Below are positions 1 through 8,118 of a stretch of 13,228 bases of DNA, piece after piece. The stretch lies in assembly GCA_021738605.1 (NCBI GenBank), contig JAIPBY010000049.1, forward strand, positions 1-13,228, in the 5' to 3' direction. The position numbers were made by a program, and so were the translations under genes. The notes below the pieces were generated by a model. It was not told the DNA's origin. It did not search any database and saw nothing but the letters and a program-made list of their open reading frames with translations. The stretch's first letter is position 1. Each line of letters opens with the position of its first letter. Origin of the DNA: Chitinophagaceae bacterium. Lineage in GTDB: Bacteria > Bacteroidota > Bacteroidia > Chitinophagales > Chitinophagaceae.

Positions 1-8
1 GTTTTCTG

Positions 9-443
9 ATGAAACTAAGGCTTGATGACGATAAAATGTCTGATCATTTTTTTGAAGATACACGAATACTTGGTATTGTTTGTACTTTAAAAAATTATCA
101 TTTTTGTTGGCATATTGAGAAGGTTTTACAAATTGATTTTCAAACTGCACCTGATTTGCAGATTGGGATGGAAAAGAACAGAAGATCATATTCATTTACG
201 GTTTATGAATTTCTTCACCCTATTTCTGCAAAGGAACATTATCTTTACAGCAATAAACACGATGGTGAATTTCTTTTACCAGAGCTTCAGCATCTCGATT
301 TTATATGGTTGGTGAGGGATAGTTTTCAAGATGAAAAATATTTTCAACAATTGCAACAACAACTCAAAAAAATAACTGGTGTGCAACTTGTAACTGAAGT
401 AGCCCACGAAAAAATTAAATCAAGAGATAATTTACAACGATAA
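9..443 (+). CDS. IPExxxVDY-like small Bacteroidota protein
   Basis: This 144-residue soluble protein has no signal peptide or membrane segment. It resembles a Bacteroidota-restricted family named for an I/L-P-E-x3-V/L-D-Y/F motif; here the motif reads LPELQHLDF near residues 89-97. Other shared traits are an acidic N-terminus (MKLRLDDD), the block GIVCTLKNYHFCW and an ending with EKIKSRDNL. No catalytic residues are evident and the function is not known to me. The ATG at base 9 gives the family-like beginning, but the window edge is only eight bases upstream, so a longer start cannot be excluded. The next gene begins three bases after the stop, so the two are probably cotranscribed. The family match is from memory of motif patterns. 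Confidence 0.75.
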   Translation: MKLRLDDDKMSDHFFEDTRILGIVCTLKNYHFCWHIEKVLQIDFQTAPDLQIGMEKNRRSYSFTVYEFLHPISAKEHYLYSNKHDGEFLLPELQHLDFIWLVRDSFQDEKYFQQLQQQLKKITGVQLVTEVAHEKIKSRDNLQR

Positions 444-446
444 TTT

Positions 447-674
447 ATGTGGGAAGAAAAAGACAATACCTTGTACAGAAAATTCGTATTCAATAATTTT
501 ATTGAAGCCTTTGCTTTTATGACAAAGGTTGCTATACTATCTGAAAAGCATAACCATCACCCTACTTGGAAAAACACCTGGAATACTGTAGAGATTTGGC
601 TTTCAACACACGATGCAGGTAATATTATTACGAAAAAAGATCTTGAACTTTCAAAAGCAATAGACGCAGTTTAA
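447..674 (+). CDS. phhB: 4a-hydroxytetrahydrobiopterin dehydratase (pterin-4a-carbinolamine dehydratase family)
   Basis: This 75-residue protein carries the family signature: an F-x-F..F-x-E-A-F-x-F-M helix (residues 13-25), the EKHNHHP block with H37-H38-P39, and STHDAG with H55. The spacing of the two adjacent histidines and the third one (17 residues) fits the three catalytic histidines of the family, which dehydrate 4a-hydroxytetrahydrobiopterin to quinonoid dihydrobiopterin. It is shorter than the usual 95-105 residues because it begins directly at the W-x-E-x-D-N-x-L segment, but the core is complete. It starts three bases after the preceding gene and ends 12 bases from the converging selD gene. 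No aromatic amino acid hydroxylase is visible here, so its physiological partner is unknown. A role in molybdopterin or another pterin pathway is possible. Confidence 0.85.
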   Translation: MWEEKDNTLYRKFVFNNFIEAFAFMTKVAILSEKHNHHPTWKNTWNTVEIWLSTHDAGNIITKKDLELSKAIDAV

Positions 675-686
675 TCTTCACAGCAG

Positions 687-1742
687 TCAATCTATCACCG
701 ATACAGCAAAATCTCCCGCTTCGGTTATTTCTCCAATGGGTAGTGTTCTATCTCCTAAACCGTTTTGTTTTAGTAGTTCTATTACCTCTTGTATTGAATC
801 TTTTGCAACTGCTATCAACAAGCCCCCACTTGTTTGCGGGTCTGCCAATATATTTTTTTGTAACACCTTGTTCTTTTCACTGTGAAAGTAAACTTTATGC
901 CCATAGCTATCCCAGTTTCTGTTTGTACCTCCAGGTACAGATCCCATTCCGACATAATCAATCAAACGATCAGAAATTAATGGAATGGATTCGAAGTTTA
1001 TTATGGCCGACTTACCACTTCCCCCTGCCATCTCGATCAGGTGTCCCAACAATCCAAAACCTGTGACATCGGTCATAGCATGAACGCCTTTTATTTTGCC
1101 CATGATAGCACCGATTTTATTCAACTGCATCATCTGTTCCGCCGCCAATGTTTCATCTCCATTTCTCAATAGATTCTTTTTTTCTGCTGTTGTTAAAATA
1201 CCAACACCAATTTTTTTCGTTAAGAATAAGATGTCACCTTTTTGAGCAGTATTGTTTTGTTTTAAATGTTTTATGTCAACCAACCCGTTCACAGCCAAAC
1301 CAAAAATAGGTTCTGGTGAATCGATGCTATGTCCACCTGCCAATGGAATCCCAGCTTCTAAACAAATACTTTTGCTACCCTCAATTACCTTTCTTGCAAC
1401 CAGTGGTGACAAAAGATTGATGGGCCATCCCAGTATAGCGATTGCCATGATCGGATCTCCACCCATTGCATAGACATCACTTATGGCATTGGCTGATGCA
1501 ATTCTTCCAAAATTATAAGGATCATCAACAATGGGCATGAAAAAATCAGTTGTTGAAATCAATGCCTTTCCATTTTGTAAATCATAGACCGCGGCATCGT
1601 CTTTGCTATGGTTTCCAACAATTAATCGATCGTTGTCTGGCATACTAAAACTGGAATGCAATATTTCATCCAAGATTTTTGGTGATATTTTGCAGCCACA
1701 TCCTGCTCCATGTGAATATTTCGTTAGTTTAATTTCATCCAT
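687..1742 (-). CDS. selD: Selenide, water dikinase (selenophosphate synthetase)
   Basis: SelD makes selenophosphate from selenide and ATP, releasing AMP and phosphate. The N-terminus YSHGAGCGCKISPK is diagnostic: C15 and K18 correspond to catalytic Cys17 and Lys20 of the E. coli enzyme. The active-site codons are TGT and TGC, so this is a cysteine form, not a selenocysteine form. The AIRS-type ATP-binding and C-terminal domains follow, with GGDPIMAIAILGWP, GGHSIDSPEPIFGLAVNG, MTDVTGFGLLGHLIEM and ADPQTSGGLL. The length of 351 residues is close to the 347 of E. coli. Its start overlaps the end of mnmH by eight bases, which implies translational coupling. Selenocysteine synthesis genes (selA, selB, tRNA-Sec) are not in the window, so the obvious consumer of selenophosphate here is MnmH. 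Confidence 0.96.
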   Translation of the reverse strand: MDEIKLTKYSHGAGCGCKISPKILDEILHSSFSMPDNDRLIVGNHSKDDAAVYDLQNGKALISTTDFFMPIVDDPYNFGRIASANAISDVYAMGGDPIMAIAILGWPINLLSPLVARKVIEGSKSICLEAGIPLAGGHSIDSPEPIFGLAVNGLVDIKHLKQNNTAQKGDILFLTKKIGVGILTTAEKKNLLRNGDETLAAEQMMQLNKIGAIMGKIKGVHAMTDVTGFGLLGHLIEMAGGSGKSAIINFESIPLISDRLIDYVGMGSVPGGTNRNWDSYGHKVYFHSEKNKVLQKNILADPQTSGGLLIAVAKDSIQEVIELLKQNGLGDRTLPIGEITEAGDFAVSVID

Positions 1743-2790
1743 TGTTTTGCTTTAATATCAGCTTTGCATTTTCTTCATCATTAACTCGTTCCGCTAAAAC
1801 CATTATAATTTTTGGTTTAGGTTCCTGTCTGTTTTCTAATCCTTTTCTATATTGCTTATCATAGTATTTCAACAAAACATCAAAACATCCATGAAAGTTT
1901 TTTTCTTCTAATGCTAATATTGCTGTTTTGGTTTCAAGACCACCCAGTCTTTTTTGTATCCTCAAAATAGCATCCCGCAGTGCTATCAATTCCAACGTGC
2001 CGTAGGTGTCTACCAGATAATTCAATCTTTCTGAAAACGGGATATCCATAAATACAATATCACATCTTCTCATGTGTGTCCACATGTCTTGTGGAATATT
2101 TACCGTTCCAATGCGCTGGCTTTCATCTTCTAACCATATTTGTTTATCGGGGTATTTATCCTTTTCTATTTTAATGGCAATGGCTAGTCTGTTTTCAAAC
2201 ATCTCCTGGCTGGGTTGTTTTGGCAATCCAATGTTACCAAATGCGGATCCTTTATGTCCAGCTAATCCCTCAAGGTCTACCACAGCTTCGTTCATGTTTT
2301 TCAAAGACTGCAATACAATTGTTTTTCCAGAACCAGTATTGCCACCCAAAATTTGAAAAGGGTGTTGCATACCCATCTCATCAAGTACCCAATTCCTGAA
2401 TGCCTTGTATCCACCAATAAGTGTGTATACCTTAAAACCATAAAGATCAAGCAACCAGGCCACTGCCGCACTTCTCATTCCGCCTCTCCAACAATGCACC
2501 AACACGGTTTTATCATCAGGGTTTCTTTCCTTTATCAAGAATTCCGCCTGCAACAACATTTCTTTCATTTTCGGACCAAAGAAATCAAGGCCTCGCCTAA
2601 TGGCATCTTCTCTGGATTGTTGTTTGTATATGGTGCCAACAACAGCGCGTTCTTCATCATTGAAAAGAGGAATTGATGTTGCACCTGGAATATGCGCATG
2701 TGCATATTCAGCATCGCTTCTTACGTCAATGACGGTATGTATTTGTGATAGTTGAACAAACTGTTCAACTGGGATTTTTTCTATTCCCAT
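1735..2790 (-). CDS. mnmH: tRNA 2-selenouridine synthase
   Basis: MnmH (SelU, YbbB) converts 2-thiouridine at wobble position 34 of certain tRNAs to 2-selenouridine through a geranylated intermediate, using selenophosphate. The 351 residues hold an N-terminal rhodanese domain (about 1-135) with the catalytic loop HCWRGGMRS, where C100 is the active cysteine. A C-terminal P-loop domain follows with Walker A GNTGSGKT at 150-157. Length and domain order match the family. The ATG at 2790 lies 16 bases after the rho stop, and the gene's 3' end overlaps selD by eight bases, so rho-mnmH-selD probably forms one transcription unit. I saw no separate promoter box in the rho-mnmH gap. Confidence 0.95.
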   Translation of the reverse strand: MGIEKIPVEQFVQLSQIHTVIDVRSDAEYAHAHIPGATSIPLFNDEERAVVGTIYKQQSREDAIRRGLDFFGPKMKEMLLQAEFLIKERNPDDKTVLVHCWRGGMRSAAVAWLLDLYGFKVYTLIGGYKAFRNWVLDEMGMQHPFQILGGNTGSGKTIVLQSLKNMNEAVVDLEGLAGHKGSAFGNIGLPKQPSQEMFENRLAIAIKIEKDKYPDKQIWLEDESQRIGTVNIPQDMWTHMRRCDIVFMDIPFSERLNYLVDTYGTLELIALRDAILRIQKRLGGLETKTAILALEEKNFHGCFDVLLKYYDKQYRKGLENRQEPKPKIIMVLAERVNDEENAKLILKQNNG

Positions 2791-2806
2791 ATAAAAGTTA
2801 AGAAAA

Positions 2807-4495
2807 TCACTTGTTCATCGTAGCAAGAAACTCATGGTTGTCTCTAGTACCTTTCATTTGTTTAAGCAACAAATGCATGGCTTCTTCACTGTTCATGTCA
2901 GCTAAATGGTTGCGTAGGATCCACATTCTTTGCAGTACATCTTTATCAAGCAAAAGGTCTTCACGCCTGGTTGATGATGCTGTAAGATCGATGGCCGGGA
3001 ACATGCGCTTATTGGCCAGTCGCCTATCCAACGCCAGCTCCATATTACCTGTTCCTTTGAACTCTTCAAAGATAACTTCGTCCATTTTACTTCCTGTGTC
3101 TATGAGTGCTGTAGCCAAAATGGTCAACGATCCCCCATTTTCTACTTTTCTAGCGGCTCCAAAAAATTGTTTAGGCTTTTGCATGGCATTGGCTTCCACA
3201 CCACCCGACAATACTTTTCCTGAAGATGGCGCAACGGTATTGTGTGCCCTCGCCAACCTTGTTATAGAGTCCAGCAAAATCACTACATCGTGACCACACT
3301 CAACCAATCTTTTGGCTTTTTGAAGCGCCATAGCAGATACTTTCACGTGTTTTTCTGCAGGTTCATCAAATGTTGATGCCAATACTTCCGCTCTTACACT
3401 ACGCTCCATGTCAGTAACTTCTTCTGGACGCTCATCAATCAACACCACCATCAAATAACACTCAGGGTGGTTTGTGGCAATTGCGTTTGCCACCTCTTTC
3501 AGCAACATTGTTTTACCAACCTTAGGTTGGGCAACAATTAAACCCCTTTGACCCTTACCCAAGGGGGTAAAAAGATCCATCATCCTGGTTGAATAGTTAT
3601 CCTGTTTTGTATACAGATTAAATTTTTCAAAAGGAAACAGAGGTGTCAGGTAATCAAATGGCACCCTGTCGCGCACCTCGTCGGGTAAACGACCATTAAC
3701 AGTATCAACTTTATATAATGCAAAATATTTTTCACCTTCCTTTGGTGGTCTTACGCTTCCGCTAATGGTATCACCGGTTTTTATCCCAAAGAGTTTTATC
3801 TGAGATGGTGATACATAAACATCATCAGGTGATGAGAGATAATTATAATCACTGCTTCTTAAAAATCCATAACCATCAGGCATCATTTCCAAAACACCCT
3901 CTCCGGCAATAGCCCCATCAAATTCTACATTGAATACAGGCTCTTTTTTTATGAAAAGTTGTTTTGTCGGCGCCTCGTCTTGTACGATGTCATTTTCAGG
4001 CGATTGTGGTTCTTCCCCGTTGTCGTTTTCATTAACAACAATTTCTTGTTGTTCCACCTTAGGTGTTATCGCTTGTACAGGTATAGGTTTTATTTTTTTT
4101 ATTGGCTGTTTTACCTCCTCAGATACTGGGGCGGGTTCTTCCACAACAGTAACTACTTGTGTTGCAGGAGGCCTTCCTCTTTTTGCTACTTTCTTCTCCA
4201 ATTTTGGTGTTTCCGCAATTTCAAGCGCCTGAGGACTGGCGTCTTCGTTTTCAACGATTGCTTCTTCGGTACTGTTTGATGTTGTTGTTTTTACAATACG
4301 TTTCTTCTTAACCACACCATCTTTTGTTTCAGATTTGGTACTGCTGTTCAAAATGGCTTGTTTGTCTAATATTTTGTAGATCAGATCCTGTTTTTCCAGT
4401 TTTTTTACACCAGTAATTTTAAGTTGTTCTGCAATATCGAGCAGTTCTGGAACAAGCATGTCGTTCAGCTGAAGAATGTCGTACATAGATAACAT
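2807..4495 (-). CDS. rho: Transcription termination factor Rho with long charged N-terminal insertion
   Basis: Rho is the hexameric RNA-dependent ATPase that ends transcription at untranslated RNA. In order: a Rho N-terminal helical domain (about 5-48); a low-complexity region rich in E, K, P and V (about 50-190); a cold-shock-like RNA-binding domain with GYGFLR (208-213) and DVYVS; and the ATPase core with Walker A AQPKVGKT (322-329), Walker B VVILLDS ending at D409-S410, and the signature SGGVEANAMQKPKQFFGAAR. It has 562 residues against 419 in E. coli, and the excess is the insertion. The insertion includes an AT-hook-like KRGRPP at 105-110. The start may be the ATG at 4495 or a second one three codons later at 4486; many relatives begin at MYDILQL, which fits the second. 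It leads the rho-mnmH-selD unit and diverges from asnS. Confidence 0.97.
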   Translation of the reverse strand: MLSMYDILQLNDMLVPELLDIAEQLKITGVKKLEKQDLIYKILDKQAILNSSTKSETKDGVVKKKRIVKTTTSNSTEEAIVENEDASPQALEIAETPKLEKKVAKRGRPPATQVVTVVEEPAPVSEEVKQPIKKIKPIPVQAITPKVEQQEIVVNENDNGEEPQSPENDIVQDEAPTKQLFIKKEPVFNVEFDGAIAGEGVLEMMPDGYGFLRSSDYNYLSSPDDVYVSPSQIKLFGIKTGDTISGSVRPPKEGEKYFALYKVDTVNGRLPDEVRDRVPFDYLTPLFPFEKFNLYTKQDNYSTRMMDLFTPLGKGQRGLIVAQPKVGKTMLLKEVANAIATNHPECYLMVVLIDERPEEVTDMERSVRAEVLASTFDEPAEKHVKVSAMALQKAKRLVECGHDVVILLDSITRLARAHNTVAPSSGKVLSGGVEANAMQKPKQFFGAARKVENGGSLTILATALIDTGSKMDEVIFEEFKGTGNMELALDRRLANKRMFPAIDLTASSTRREDLLLDKDVLQRMWILRNHLADMNSEEAMHLLLKQMKGTRDNHEFLATMNK

Positions 4496-4619
4496 TTGAA
4501 AAATAGACCCTTTTGGGAATTTGACGAGATAATGATGATGATTGTGAAGTGAAAACGATGTATGGGGCGATGCTTTCTAAATAATTCCCTTGTTTTCGTT
4601 TACAATATTAACGCTTTTT

Positions 4620-4627
4620 CAAATTTA
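4620..4627 (-). promoter_or_regulatory. Candidate -7 box of rho promoter
   Basis: Read on the minus strand this is TAAATTTG, a match to the Bacteroidota -7 consensus TAnnTTTG. It is the only such match on that strand between rho and asnS. It would give a leader of roughly 115-120 bases before the rho ATG. No TTG-type -33 element is seen at the expected distance, so support is limited. Confidence 0.3.
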
Positions 4628-4684
4628 AAAAAAATATTTACCCATCTTATCCCCGAACACCAACCCTCCCTCCTCCCTATTTAT

Positions 4685-4692
4685 TACCTTTG
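4685..4692 (+). promoter_or_regulatory. Candidate -7 box of asnS promoter
   Basis: TACCTTTG matches the Bacteroidota TAnnTTTG consensus. It ends 18 bases before the ATG at 4711, giving a short leader. Because the box covers the in-frame TTG at 4690, that codon cannot be the start, which favours the ATG. No clear -33 element was seen. Confidence 0.45.
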
Positions 4693-4710
4693 CGACAAGA
4701 AATCAAGGAT

Positions 4711-6147
4711 ATGTTTAATAAAAGAATCAAGATAAAAGAACTTTTGCTTCAGCCATCGGGTCAAAAAGATATTGTTGTTATGGGCTGGGTCCGAACTTTC
4801 AGAAACAACCAATTCATTGCTCTCAATGATGGCTCTACCAATACCAATATACAGGTTGTTGCCCCCCTTGGTCAATTTGATGATGAGCTTTTAAAAAGAA
4901 TTACCACAAGTGCTTCTCTTAAAATTACTGGTGAACTTGTCTCTTCTCAGGGAAAAGGTCAATCTGTTGAAGTTGTTGCCCATCATATTGAGGTTTTAGG
5001 AGACTCTGATGCAGAAAAATACCCCCTTCAACCCAAAAAGCATAGTCTTGAGTTCCTGAGGGAAATTGCCCATCTCAGGTTTAGAACCAATACCTTCGGA
5101 TCGGTATTCAGGGTCAGGCATGCGTTAGCCTTTGCCATTCATCAGTTTTTCAATGAAAAAGGCTTTTTGTATATGCATACACCGATTGTTACTGCCAGCG
5201 ATGCTGAGGGTGCTGGTGAAATGTTCCGTGTTACTACGCTTCCTTTTGACAATCCACCACGAATTGATGATGGAACAATAGATTTTAAAGAAGATTTTTT
5301 TGGTCGTAGCACCCACCTAACCGTCAGTGGACAATTGGAAGGAGAGCTCGGAGCTACTGCCTTTGGTGAAATTTATACTTTCGGACCAACTTTCAGGGCT
5401 GAAAACTCCAATACAACGAGACATCTCGCAGAATTTTGGATGATTGAACCCGAAATGGCTTTTTCTGATCTTGAAGATAACATGAATCTTGCTGAATCCT
5501 TCATCAAGTATATCATTGGCTTTGTGATTCAACACAACTTGGATGACCTTGTTTTTCTTGATCAACGCCTTGCGGAAGAGGAAAAACTACTTCCTGCGGA
5601 TAAGCGTAGCGAAATGGGATTGATTGATAAATTGAGATTTGTACTTGATAACGATTTTGAACGGATTACCTATACAGAGGCCATAGATATTCTTTTGAGT
5701 TCTTCCGCATACAAGAAGAAGAAGTTTCAATATGAGGTTAAATGGGGTATTGATATGCAAAGTGAACATGAGCGTTATCTCGTAGAAAAACATTTTAAAA
5801 AACCAGTAATTGTAACCAACTATCCCAAAGACATCAAGGCCTTCTACATGCGCCAAAATGATGACGGCAAAACAGTTGCCGCCATGGACATTTTGGCTCC
5901 TGGCATTGGTGAGATTGTTGGTGGTTCTCAAAGAGAAGAACGGCTTGCATTGTTAACACAACGCATGAAGGATATGCATATCGCTGAAGAAGAATTGTGG
6001 TGGTACCTTGACACGAGAAGATTCGGCACGGTTCCTCACGCTGGTTTTGGTCTTGGCTTTGAAAGAATGGTACTTTTTGTAACGGGTATGACCAATATTC
6101 GTGACGTTATTGCCTTTCCCAGAACCCCTAAGAGTGCTGAGTTTTAG
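4711..6147 (+). CDS. asnS: Asparagine-tRNA ligase
   Basis: This class IIb aminoacyl-tRNA synthetase attaches asparagine to tRNA-Asn in the cytoplasm. The 478 residues contain an N-terminal OB-fold anticodon-binding domain (about 20-100, with GWVRTFRNNQFIALNDGS) and a class II catalytic core. Motif 2 is FGPTFRAENSNTTRHLAEFW (224-243); motif 3 is GFGLGFERMVLF near 445-456. The AENSNTTRHLAEFWMIEPE block and TASDAEGAGEMF separate it from aspartyl-tRNA synthetase. A longer frame opens at a TTG at 4690, but that codon lies inside the promoter-like box, so the ATG at 4711 is chosen; it also gives the usual MFNKRIKIKELL type of start. The 3' end overlaps the converging stress-protein gene by 20 bases. 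Confidence 0.97.
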   Translation: MFNKRIKIKELLLQPSGQKDIVVMGWVRTFRNNQFIALNDGSTNTNIQVVAPLGQFDDELLKRITTSASLKITGELVSSQGKGQSVEVVAHHIEVLGDSDAEKYPLQPKKHSLEFLREIAHLRFRTNTFGSVFRVRHALAFAIHQFFNEKGFLYMHTPIVTASDAEGAGEMFRVTTLPFDNPPRIDDGTIDFKEDFFGRSTHLTVSGQLEGELGATAFGEIYTFGPTFRAENSNTTRHLAEFWMIEPEMAFSDLEDNMNLAESFIKYIIGFVIQHNLDDLVFLDQRLAEEEKLLPADKRSEMGLIDKLRFVLDNDFERITYTEAIDILLSSSAYKKKKFQYEVKWGIDMQSEHERYLVEKHFKKPVIVTNYPKDIKAFYMRQNDDGKTVAAMDILAPGIGEIVGGSQREERLALLTQRMKDMHIAEEELWWYLDTRRFGTVPHAGFGLGFERMVLFVTGMTNIRDVIAFPRTPKSAEF

Positions 6148-6991
6148 CCATAGCTGGTTCTTTAATTTTGTGATGAATACACATGATGGGAATATGGCTT
6201 TCGTGTATCAGTTCCCTTGTTATACTTTTCTCAAAAAACCGCTCAAGCATACTGTGTTTTTTGGGTAATGTTATCAAAAGGTCAAGATTGTTTTTCTCAG
6301 CAAAATCATTCAAACCCTGGTCAATATCTTTATTTTCAATAAAGTCATACAAGGGGTTCATTCCTGTTAGAAGGTTATCCATGTTCAGTGTTTTTTCTGG
6401 CGTAGTCGAAGTAAAATGTTTCTTATGGTAATCTACATTCAAGACATGCAGTTCTGCATTAAAGAATTGTACAATTTCCCTGATTTTACTTACAGGAGTA
6501 TAATCAACAACCCCTGTTAGGTTTGTTGCCATTCCCACTTTTTTAAATATTTTGAATCGTACGCCGGGAGGTATAATAAAAACAGGTACACCCACTGCTG
6601 ATATTACAGATATTGTATTGCTTCCCATAAAAAATCTTCCTGTACCTGTTGTACCCCTTGTTCCCATTACTATCGCAAAAGGAGCAAGTGTGTCTGTAAG
6701 TTTTGTAATTTCTTCACTTACATCTCCAAGTCGACTCTCTGTATATATTTTTATTTTATTTTCAGTAATGCTTTCTATGTCGTGTTTTATTTCAGCCAGT
6801 TTATCCTCACTTATTTTTCTTATTTCATCTATTGAGATGGTGACAAGAGGTACCTCTGAAAAACTTATAGGAAGTTGATATACATTAACCAACATAAGAT
6901 TGGTTCCCATGGCAACTGCCATATCTGTTGCATACCTGATTGCGTTGTCTGATATAGCTGAAAAGTCTGTCGGAGCAATAATTAATTTCAT
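6128..6991 (-). CDS. Universal stress protein, two tandem Usp domains
   Basis: This 287-residue cytoplasmic protein has two Usp folds. The first (about 1-143) starts MKLIIAPTDFS and carries the ATP-binding pattern G-x2-G-x9-G-S at G110, G113, G123 and S124, so nucleotide binding is likely. The second (about 150-275) keeps the fold, but its corresponding loop (LPKKHSMLERFFEKS) lacks the glycines and is probably non-binding. Such tandem proteins act in stress or growth-arrest responses; the target is unknown. An upstream in-frame TTG at 7006 lies inside a promoter-like box, so the ATG at 6991 is preferred. The last 20 bases overlap the 3' end of asnS. The lipoprotein gene upstream ends 74 bases before this start. 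Confidence 0.9.
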   Translation of the reverse strand: MKLIIAPTDFSAISDNAIRYATDMAVAMGTNLMLVNVYQLPISFSEVPLVTISIDEIRKISEDKLAEIKHDIESITENKIKIYTESRLGDVSEEITKLTDTLAPFAIVMGTRGTTGTGRFFMGSNTISVISAVGVPVFIIPPGVRFKIFKKVGMATNLTGVVDYTPVSKIREIVQFFNAELHVLNVDYHKKHFTSTTPEKTLNMDNLLTGMNPLYDFIENKDIDQGLNDFAEKNNLDLLITLPKKHSMLERFFEKSITRELIHESHIPIMCIHHKIKEPAMAKTQHS

Positions 6992-7003
6992 CTTAAATTT
7001 TTT

Positions 7004-7011
7004 CAAACTTA
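7004..7011 (-). promoter_or_regulatory. Candidate -7 box of universal stress protein promoter
   Basis: On the minus strand this reads TAAGTTTG, matching TAnnTTTG. It ends 12 bases before the ATG at 6991, which predicts a very short leader and supports that start. It sits in the 74-base gap after the DUF3089 gene, so the stress protein may be transcribed independently. No -33 element was identified. Confidence 0.4.
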
Positions 7012-7065
7012 AGCAGCTCTATTATTATAACTAATGATCCTCGTTTCTTCTCACAATGTTCCTTA

Positions 7066-8091
7066 TCATTTACTTCTTAGAAAATATGCTATTCTTCTGC
7101 TTGCGTCTATTCTTACATCAACGTAAAACAGGTTTATATCACCCGCATGATAATTTTTATTTCTATATAAAAAAGAACCAGGAAATTTAGGATGTGACAC
7201 CCAAAGTGCGTTACCCTCCGCTTGGCTATTTTGTGTTTTTGTATATACTTTATTTAGGTTATACAATACTGCACCCTTTTGCAATGATTTATCAGCTATT
7301 TCATTGGTTGTTTTCCAGGTTACTGGATTTACAACTACAATACTTGTGTCAAGTCTGTTTACCCACTCACCCGTATAATCTTTTCTGTATGTTCTCCAAC
7401 TAACATAACATCCAGTTTTTGTGCTATCTGTGCAAACGGGTATTTTTTCATAACTATCCTTCTTTACTCCCATTCCTATTAAATATGCACATACCAAACG
7501 ATTTGACAGTTCTTTGCCATCAAAAAATTCTTTCAATAACCTGGTTGCGTGTGTTGTTCCCTGACTATGAGATGCAATTATTATTGGTCTACCATTGTTT
7601 TCATTTTTCAAGTAATACTCAAATGCATTTTTTACATCTTCATATGCCAAGTTAAATGCTGCATATTTCGAAGCACTGTCTTTTTCACTGTACATACCAA
7701 TATGGGCTTGTCTGTACCTGGGAGCAAAAATCCTTGCGTTTTCATTAAAAGCCGAAGCCTGATATATGATGGGTGAATAATCAGTTTTAAAGTTGATAAC
7801 AGGATCATCAATTTTGGCGTTATTGTTTCCGTTTTCTCTAAGTCCGAGAAGTGTTGTCGGATGTAGAAAAAAAACATCAGCTTGTTTTTCTTTTTTGCTC
7901 CCCTTGAGCAGAAATGGTATAGTATCTGATGGATCTTCTTTTCCTGGATGTGCTGCCCAATATTCTAATTTGCCATAATCGGGCACCCCTGTCTCACTTT
8001 TAAATGCAGCTTCTCCTTTATAAGATACAATTTTTTGGGAGCATGAAAATAATGTGCAAACAATCAAAAGCAAACAATATAACCTAGCCAT
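7066..8091 (-). CDS. DUF3089-family alpha/beta-hydrolase-like lipoprotein
   Basis: This 341-residue protein starts with a short hydrophobic signal (MARLYCLLLIVCTLFSC). A lipobox-like LFSC places the lipidated cysteine at residue 17, so it is probably a membrane-anchored periplasmic or outer-membrane lipoprotein. The body resembles the DUF3089 family: HPTTLL near 77-82, FAPRYRQAH (122-130), and the nucleophile elbow SHSQG with S176, typical of serine hydrolases. The substrate is unknown; an esterase or lipase-like activity is an inference. Conserved blocks near the C-terminus such as VNPVTWK and YHAGDINLFYVDVR support a complete protein. It diverges from the oxygenase gene across a 61-base gap and lies upstream of, and codirectional with, the stress-protein gene. 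Confidence 0.82.
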   Translation of the reverse strand: MARLYCLLLIVCTLFSCSQKIVSYKGEAAFKSETGVPDYGKLEYWAAHPGKEDPSDTIPFLLKGSKKEKQADVFFLHPTTLLGLRENGNNNAKIDDPVINFKTDYSPIIYQASAFNENARIFAPRYRQAHIGMYSEKDSASKYAAFNLAYEDVKNAFEYYLKNENNGRPIIIASHSQGTTHATRLLKEFFDGKELSNRLVCAYLIGMGVKKDSYEKIPVCTDSTKTGCYVSWRTYRKDYTGEWVNRLDTSIVVVNPVTWKTTNEIADKSLQKGAVLYNLNKVYTKTQNSQAEGNALWVSHPKFPGSFLYRNKNYHAGDINLFYVDVRIDASRRIAYFLRSK

Positions 8092-8110
8092 TCAATTTCT
8101 ATTTATAATT

Positions 8111-8118
8111 CAAAATTA
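8111..8118 (-). promoter_or_regulatory. Candidate promoter of DUF3089 gene
   Basis: The minus-strand sequence TAATTTTG fits TAnnTTTG. A TTG on the same strand at 8141-8139 lies 20 bases upstream, the spacing expected for a Bacteroidota -33 element. It ends 19 bases before the ATG at 8091. It shares its TA with the plus-strand box at 8117-8124. Confidence 0.45.

Noticed and set aside
1690..1705. Possible selenocysteine (TGA) codon in the SelD active site
   Set aside because: Reading the minus strand gives TGT GGC TGC, so both active-site residues are cysteines.
2811..3293. 160-codon plus-strand frame opposite rho
   Set aside because: It lies wholly antisense to the conserved Rho ATPase core and has no recognisable domain.
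3338..3352. TTTCACGTGTTT inside rho as a fifth parS-like site
   Set aside because: The left half fits parS, but the right half (GTGTTT instead of GTGAAA) breaks the palindrome, and it lies in conserved coding sequence.
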